Assembly (NCBI RefSeq): GCF_015706575.1
Contig: NW_024037052.1
Location: 12,388,711 to 12,452,710, forward strand
Length of the DNA stretch: 64,000 nt
Direction: 5' to 3'
Source of the DNA: Patiria miniata
Lineage: Eukaryota > Echinodermata > Asteroidea > Valvatida > Asterinidae
Shown: positions 58,528 through 64,000 of the stretch, piece after piece
How positions within the stretch are numbered: position 1 is the stretch's first letter
Layout: every line of letters begins with the position of its first letter
Program-made: the position numbers and the translations under genes
The notes under the pieces: generated by a model
What the model was told of the DNA's origin: nothing
Databases searched by the model: none
What the model saw: only the letters and a program-made list of their open reading frames with translations

Positions 58528-60737
58528 CTACATGACGGGATTTTGTCTGTTACTATTGGGTAGGTACCACTCCACAGCTCTGTCATATCCATTCAGCACG
58601 TTAAGGTCTCGCTTATTCACTCGATACTGGAATGGAACAAGTTTGTTCAGTCCCTTCCTGAAGTCACGCATTTGGAGGCCGTGATATTTCTTGACACTCT
58701 CAAATGATGGTACTTCCTTGAGTATTGGAATGCCTAGCCCCCCTACCATGATTTCTGCTCGGAGATACTGGAGAAAGTAGGAGCAGTTGTTGTAATATTC
58801 TATGAGGCACTTATTTTGTTGTGCTGTCAATCCTTTCACCTGTGGAGCAGTCCTATCGAGGCAGAAATCGTGTACTAGTTTAACGAGCTGGCTGTCTTGA
58901 TGATATCGCGTGTTAGCTGCTGGAATATTCAGGTACCAGTTCATAGTCTCAGTGACAATCACTGAGAAGCCGTTATTTGTATTGAGCAGTGGCTTGAATG
59001 TGTGGAGAAGCCTAGGAATGCCGTCATAGTCAGCAATGTTGGAGGTGAAGATTCGGTCATAGTTGGGCATGTTCAAGGCTTGATGGTGATTAGGAAAGTC
59101 AAAACAGTTGGCCAAGGAGACATGGATCAGGAGCCTTCCTTGAAGGATGAGACTCTTGACTTTTTGAAAGAGGTTTGTCACGTACTTGTGGTACATCACC
59201 ATCGGAGAGGAGTGGGATCCAGGGGTGTTCTCTCTTACTCTCAAACAGTCCCAATCTAAGAAGGGAATCAATTGTGCCTGAATGCAGTACACAAATGTGG
59301 TATCTTGTGATGATGCTCCATCGTTTCCTGGGACCAGTAACGAATGTACATCATTTCCTGCCGTGTTTTCGCTTGCCTTTGGGGCAGTTAGTGTTGGGTT
59401 GTCAAATGCAATGTCTCTTACTTTTGTCTCGTGGGGAAGAAACAGCCCATGCTCAAACCACTTTTCCATTTCTTTTTTATCTTTTGCATTAACACGATTT
59501 AGATATAAAGGACGATCCTCCTTTATATTTTGGTTGCTATTTTCAAACAGAACCTTTCTTTGTTGTCTGAGATTTATTGAGGTTTTCTTGTCTCGCTGAC
59601 ATTCCAACGCTCGCCACTTTCCCCAAACGAGATTCAGATAATTGAGGTTTTCATCCAGGAGCCTCACAAGTCCTTTGGTGGCATCGTGGAGTTGCTGAGC
59701 ACTCATCTGAATGAGTTCATCCAAGCTTGTCTTGATCAAGTCGTACTCTCTCTTAGAAATATGGAGTGAGTACCAGATGGTTGTCAAACTGGAAGCAATG
59801 TAGTCAGTGTCTGCGAAGCGGACCAACATGAAGAGAAACAGCACATTCCTTGCCATGACATAAGGGTCAAAATCGTCAAGAGTTATATTAAGTTTTCCCT
59901 TGTACTTGTCAGGCAAGGAAGCAGCTGTCAACAATGTGTTACGCAGATTTCCACAACCAGCAGAGAGGACATGATATTCCCTAGTCAGCTGTTCCTTTTC
60001 CACTCTATCTGTGGACAATTCGTTGTTTTCAAGTTGAAGGAAGTCTATAGCCATAATGTTTCCAATATAGTAGGGGAAATCCCCATATAACTTTGTCGGA
60101 TTACGCAGTTTCAGCGACAGTTGTTTGACAGAACTCATAATTTCCTTACACTGTGTTTTGTGACCAGACCAGGCACTCCGTTGGCAGTCTGTATTGCAAT
60201 ACCATGCACCGTTGCACCCTGAACACTAAAGCAAGAAAATAGAACAAAAATATATAATATAAGCGAATAGGCCTAACATGAGTTTCTTAGTGTCTGGTTC
60301 ATGTTTCGGTTGTTAAAAAAAAGTTGGTCGTGATAAAGTCGCGCTCAGTATGGATGGGTTAGGAATCCTAGTCGTACAATTAGAAAATGCATTCGGCATT
60401 TGTCAACTTGTAATTGTTTTATCCCGTCCTTTTGAATTTCCATAAAGTGCAAGTAACTCTTCTTCAAAACTCTTGCCATCATATCTTTCTAATCCTATTT
60501 TGAAACTGTACGTGCATGATGTGATGGACACCCTACCTCAAGTGTTTTGCCTAGTTTTCCACAAGCGCTGCACTTTTTTGCCTGAAATATCTCACACTCG
60601 ACAGCACCGTGCCTGACTTTGTCTCTGTCCCGGCATGATGTGGTACAGTAGACAGCAACAGGGCACCGGCTGCAAGACACAGTCCTCTGTGGGAGATGTT
60701 TCTCACAACACCAGCAATGTCCAGGCTGTACATCCAT
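58528..60737 (-). CDS. Tandem MYND zinc-finger protein with DUF4470 (DNAAF3-like) domain, 2 coding exons, complete
   Basis: Exons 60737-60537 and 60225-58528 (1899 nt, 632 aa plus TAG). The exact molecular role is unknown. The first MYND finger (residues 8 to about 49) reads C-x2-C, CSRC, YCTTSC, then H and C. The second reads CSAC-x8-CSGC, WYCNTDC, H-x3-C and is split by the intron inside the finger. From about residue 97 comes a DUF4470-type segment with LYGDFPYYIGN and SAGCGNLRNTLLTAA, as at the N-terminus of dynein assembly factor DNAAF3. The remaining 400 residues are alpha-rich with no recognised domain. MYND fingers bind proline-rich peptides, so an adaptor or assembly role is inferred. 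The ATG follows a 3' splice site (catgcag, then aggccacc), so the first exon is non-coding. It is head-to-head with a paralogue at 63890. Confidence 0.92.
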
Positions 60738-61151
60738 GGTGGCCTCTGCATGTGGACAGAATTATGACCGTTATTAAACTAACCTATCTCAATAAAAGCA
60801 ATGACGTTACAAATTCATACCAGTCTGCTGTGATGACTAATTTAAAATTTGTGAGTAAATATACTCTGTTTTAAGCCACATTTAAAAAAAAAAATAATGA
60901 AAGTGAGGCTATAGTGAATAAATAGTCTGGCACCATCCCATTCAACAGTTCACAATTTACGAGTACATTCAGGGAACACGACCAAAATGGCCAACTTATG
61001 CATAAGGCCCATAGCCTATTGCAGATTCTGCATGAACGTCACATGCACAAAAAAATAAAATTTTTAACTTTTTGCATTTTTGCGAAAATATCAACTAATA
61101 ATCAAGTAAACAGTAATACGCTATTTCCATATTCAATAATGGGTTTTGTCC

Positions 61152-61572
61152 TGTAACGTGAACTTATTGGGTTCTTGTCCTCCGAGTCCGGCCAAACGCA
61201 AGAAAAGGGGACAAACACACAGGATTTCCAACTTCTGAAGAAACTGTTATTTATTCAGCACAACAACTCGGTAGTCAACCTGCCACACTGCTACCAGTAC
61301 CACGACTGCTGATTCCCAGCATAGAAATACACACAGTCTGAACAAATGTATACAATTGTAACAACTTGCAATGACCCCGGCATCTTGCCAAACCTTTCCC
61401 GCGTCCCCCAACAAAAGAAACCCACTTATGCAACCTATTTAAAGAGCCTATTTCCGGAGCGCGCTTGCCTGACCCAAAACCAGGTCAGGTGCGCGCCGCC
61501 GGAGCCCCTCCGCCGGAGCACTGGTGCTAGAAAGCAATGACATTAAAAGTACTGCATAGACTGTCCGTTACA
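61152..61572 (-). mobile_element. Solo LTR (421 bp) with 4-bp target duplication GTCC
   Basis: Begins TGTAACG, ends CGTTACA, and is flanked by gtcc at 61148-61151 and 61573-61576. On the minus strand a TTTAAATAGG box (near 61440) precedes an AATAAATAAC signal (near 61250), suggesting minus orientation. It matches 45763-46186 in size, termini and layout, but the interior is different. Confidence 0.87.
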
Positions 61573-62032
61573 GTCCTTTAGCGACGTTTCTTTTTATAAA
61601 CACTGTATACTGGTACTGTATATACCGCAACCAAACTGGGTAAAAAAACAATATTGAATTTACATCACCCAGACGCAAATTCCATCTTGTGAACACTTTG
61701 CTTACTTAGAGAGAATTACAAGTTTTAGATTAAGTTCTCATGCTAGTAAAAACTGCTTAAGAGAAGACTGTATTACTAGGCCTATGCCTGATTAAAACTT
61801 ATTTTAACTCGCATATCGCCTCTACTTAATGTTTTCAAATATGGTCCGAGACACTGAAGTTCATTCTGGACCACAGGCAGGGAAACACTTCCGCACACCG
61901 CCCCTTAAAAAGGAAAGACTATTTTGAAGGTCGTGGATAGTGGAAAACAGCTGCAGTTCCACTCCTTTAATAACGTAGGATTTTTGTTTGAAAAACACTG
62001 TAATTCATCGGCAGAATATTCAGCTCACTTAC

Positions 62033-62110
62033 CTGCTCTCGGTACACATCCGTATGTGGTGTTTTTGTTGTATTCCTTGTCGTGAGTTTCTTCACCAGAA
62101 TGCAAATACT
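62033..62110 (-). other. Candidate non-coding first exon of the minus-strand MYND gene
   Basis: A strong donor GAGCAG|gtaagtg lies on the minus strand at 62033/62032, joinable to the acceptor just upstream of the ATG at 60737. The 5' end is unknown and set arbitrarily. Confidence 0.35.
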
Positions 62111-62704
62111 GGCAGGCTAGCGTATACGATATCGATCCTGACTATAGCCAATTCCGCAATGACATCATTATATTGCTCATCCAGCTGAGGGAAAATCTCC
62201 GTTCTGTACCGGCCAAACTTTGACACGCATGCATGTATTGTACTAAACAAAATTCAGGCTTTACAATATCGTTTATTGTCATTTATAAATTTCCTGCACA
62301 GTTGACGTACACAAGAGTTTGTACTAGTATTTTGTGGTGTACGATTCCCTTCTCCACTGGTTTATATCTGATTAAAGCTTACAATTCGGGTTTACCCTTC
62401 CGCCTCCCTTGTTAGATTTTCCACTTACATTTTCCATATGTTAAACGTTTAAGAATAAAGTTAGTCACAAAAAATATCGGAAATAAGTGTATCCAAAGAA
62501 AAACTTCATACCCGTTAAAGATATAGGTACACTGCATGTATAACGCTGGAAATGATTTTAAAAAAATGTTGTTCATGTTTATTATTTTTATGACTGATGT
62601 TTAGGAGTCTTCCATCAATGCAGGGATACAAGTAATTGGCTAAAACAATATTTTAAGATGGCACTAACAACCACACTGGCAGTGTTAAAGTTCGTAACTT
62701 TCGT

Positions 62705-62722
62705 TTTCGACCCCCCCCCCCC
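62705..62722. repeat. Poly-C tract
   Basis: An uninterrupted C run after 'ttcgac', inside the putative shared promoter. Poly-C and poly-G runs of this kind recur across the window (near 790, 14400, 14580, 14675, 18000). Confidence 0.85.
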
Positions 62723-63119
62723 CGGTCCCCGCATAAAATTGATGCCTGAAGGCGAAGCAATATTTGTATTCGTCAGCACCATGTTGATTTTGTTCACCAG
62801 ACACGTACATGTAGTCTGAAGCTTTCCATTTTTTTTATTTGCATATCAGGTTAGACCAAATAAAAGGGTACAAAAAGCAAATTCATGCATGAGAAATGTC
62901 CTGGCGAACTCACAAAGCCTGCATATTATGTTATATGTGGGCGCACTGCGCGAATTTCATAGCATTCAACTGAATCGAAGGCGTGCCGATAACAAAGGCT
63001 GTTAAAACAGGTTTATCTGGTACTTTGTGGGTGAATTCCCACAGCTAGATGTGCAATATGATGACGTCATCATGAATCAGCATTGACATCGTCCACCAAC
63101 TACAGCCTGCCAGTGCACA

Positions 63120-63175
63120 TATGTTACACTATCATTCAGCATACGAACAACGCCAAAGGAAAAACACGTACCAAG
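63120..63175 (+). other. Candidate non-coding first exon of the plus-strand MYND paralogue
   Basis: Donor CCAAG|gtaagt at 63175/63176, joinable to the acceptor gcatgcag ending at 63870. The 5' boundary is unknown. Confidence 0.35.
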
Positions 63176-63253
63176 GTAAGTTATCAGGCCAAATTCTGCA
63201 GATAGGCTATCGTAAAATATTTTCCAAATAATTAATTAAAAGATTGTTTCTTT

Positions 63254-63516
63254 GTGAGGGTTTGCAGTAACACCATTTGGAAGAATCTCTTTTCAGAAGA
63301 TGTGTGGTTCCGAAAAGAACTGGTTGGTTGTGAAACTCGACGTTGCGATCAGCATGCTCTAATCGTCTTCGGTATGCTCTGATCGTCTGTTCTCCAGAAA
63401 ACTTTCAGAGTGTATAATGATCGGAACGTTGAGTTTCACAACCAAACGGTTCTTTTCGGAACCACACATAACTCTCAAAAAAGACTATTTCACATGATGT
63501 TACCGCAAACCCTCAC
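63254..63516. mobile_element. Foldback, gtgagggtttgc ends
   Basis: gtgagggtttgcagtaacacca pairs with tgatgttaccgcaaaccctcac, and gtgtggttccgaaaagaac pairs with gttcttttcggaaccacac. Arms are about 120 bp. It would sit in the first intron of the plus-strand paralogue. Confidence 0.82.
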
Positions 63517-63889
63517 TAACACTACAACCATACAAAGTCTCAAAACTCATTTAAGATTGTTTATCTGAGGCCGATTTGTTTTTTGTACGGTTGCCAGAAA
63601 CACTAAATTTCAGAGTTTGTTTTTGTAATGGAAGAAAAAATGGTGATTTTTAAGGCAGGGTTCAATAGACAGACCACTTTTACGATTTTCATGTTTAGAA
63701 ACGATTTTAAAATGCATAATTTATCACTCATACATGTATAGAAGCATACAATATTATTTTGCAAAGGCTATGTAAATACTGTGTCAATTGCTATACAACA
63801 GACAGAATATTGTACGCAGAGTTAATGTTGGAGTGTCATTCATATTCTTTTATTTTGTATGTGCATGCAGTGACCAGTGTGCGGCCACC

Positions 63890-64000
63890 ATGGATGTACA
63901 GCCTGGACATTGCTGGTTTTGTGAGAAACGTCTCCAACAGAGGACTGTGCCTTGCGACGGATGCCCTGTTGCTGTCTACTGTACCACATCATGCCGGGAC
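63890..64000 (+). CDS. MYND zinc-finger protein, paralogue 2, first 37 codons (cut by window end)
   Basis: The open frame starts at an ideal Kozak site (gcggccaccATGG), 19 bases after a splice acceptor (gtgcatgcag). It reads MDVQPGHCWFCEKRLQQRT, VPCDGCPVAVYCTTSCRD and continues past the window. 31 of 37 residues match the gene at 58528-60737. All visible zinc ligands (C8, C11, C22, C25, C31, C35) are kept. It is transcribed away from that gene. Confidence 0.93.
   Translation, partial: MDVQPGHCWFCEKRLQQRTVPCDGCPVAVYCTTSCRD

Larger units (their letters stand above)
60738..63889. promoter_or_regulatory. Bidirectional region between the two MYND paralogues
   Basis: Both paralogues have a splice acceptor a few bases upstream of their ATG, so each has a non-coding first exon in this 3.15 kb. 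Candidate donors are at 62033 (minus) and 63175 (plus), which would leave about 1.1 kb as a shared promoter. The interval also holds a solo LTR (61152-61572) and a foldback (63254-63516). No TATA box could be assigned. Confidence 0.5.

Noticed and set aside
59002..59599. Plus-strand open frames of 85-105 codons
   Set aside because: Antisense shadows of the MYND/DUF4470 coding exon.

Overview
This is a gene-poor, repeat-rich animal nuclear window. All genes have GT-AG introns, long AT-rich introns and a dense load of small foldback elements, tRNA-derived SINEs and solo LTRs. The gene types (eIF2-gamma, a short-prodomain executioner caspase, a GPI-anchored aminopeptidase P and tandem-MYND/DUF4470 proteins), with the ACATGT-type simple repeats and 'gggcgtcgc' foldbacks, suggest an invertebrate deuterostome, perhaps an echinoderm. 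That placement is inference; no species can be read from the sequence.

Layout. (1) 2119-17239, minus: a complete 12-exon EIF2S3 gene (466 aa). Its introns hold a 22-bp satellite of about 49 copies, a 43-bp minisatellite, several AACCCTAA-ended elements and foldbacks. (2) 20191-23917, plus: a complete 6-exon caspase-3/7-like gene (363 aa), divergent from EIF2S3. (3) 23918-29725: intergenic, largely foldback elements, the biggest 1.26 kb. (4) 29726-55183, plus: a membrane aminopeptidase P gene (XPNPEP2-like) with 22 constant exons plus one variable position. (5) 58528-60737, minus, and 63890-64000, plus: two head-to-head paralogues with MYND zinc fingers. The first is complete (632 aa, two MYND fingers and a DNAAF3-like DUF4470 domain); the second runs off the window.

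The main discovery is in gene 4. The exon between the catalytic HGTGHGIGH...VHE segment and the EPGYYEDG segment exists in four tandem versions (47802-47882, 49146-49217, 49348-49419, 50142-50207). All four have identical 1/1 phases, clean splice sites and the same protein pattern. Each supplies the first base of the codon for the metal-binding glutamate at the start of EPGYY. This looks like a mutually exclusive exon cassette that swaps an active-site loop in an aminopeptidase P. Two of the versions are a recent 202-bp tandem duplication.

The genes do not form a pathway; this is ordinary eukaryotic gene order. Splice junctions were assigned by reading sequence and family conservation. Every exon chain closes in frame, but none was tested against transcripts.
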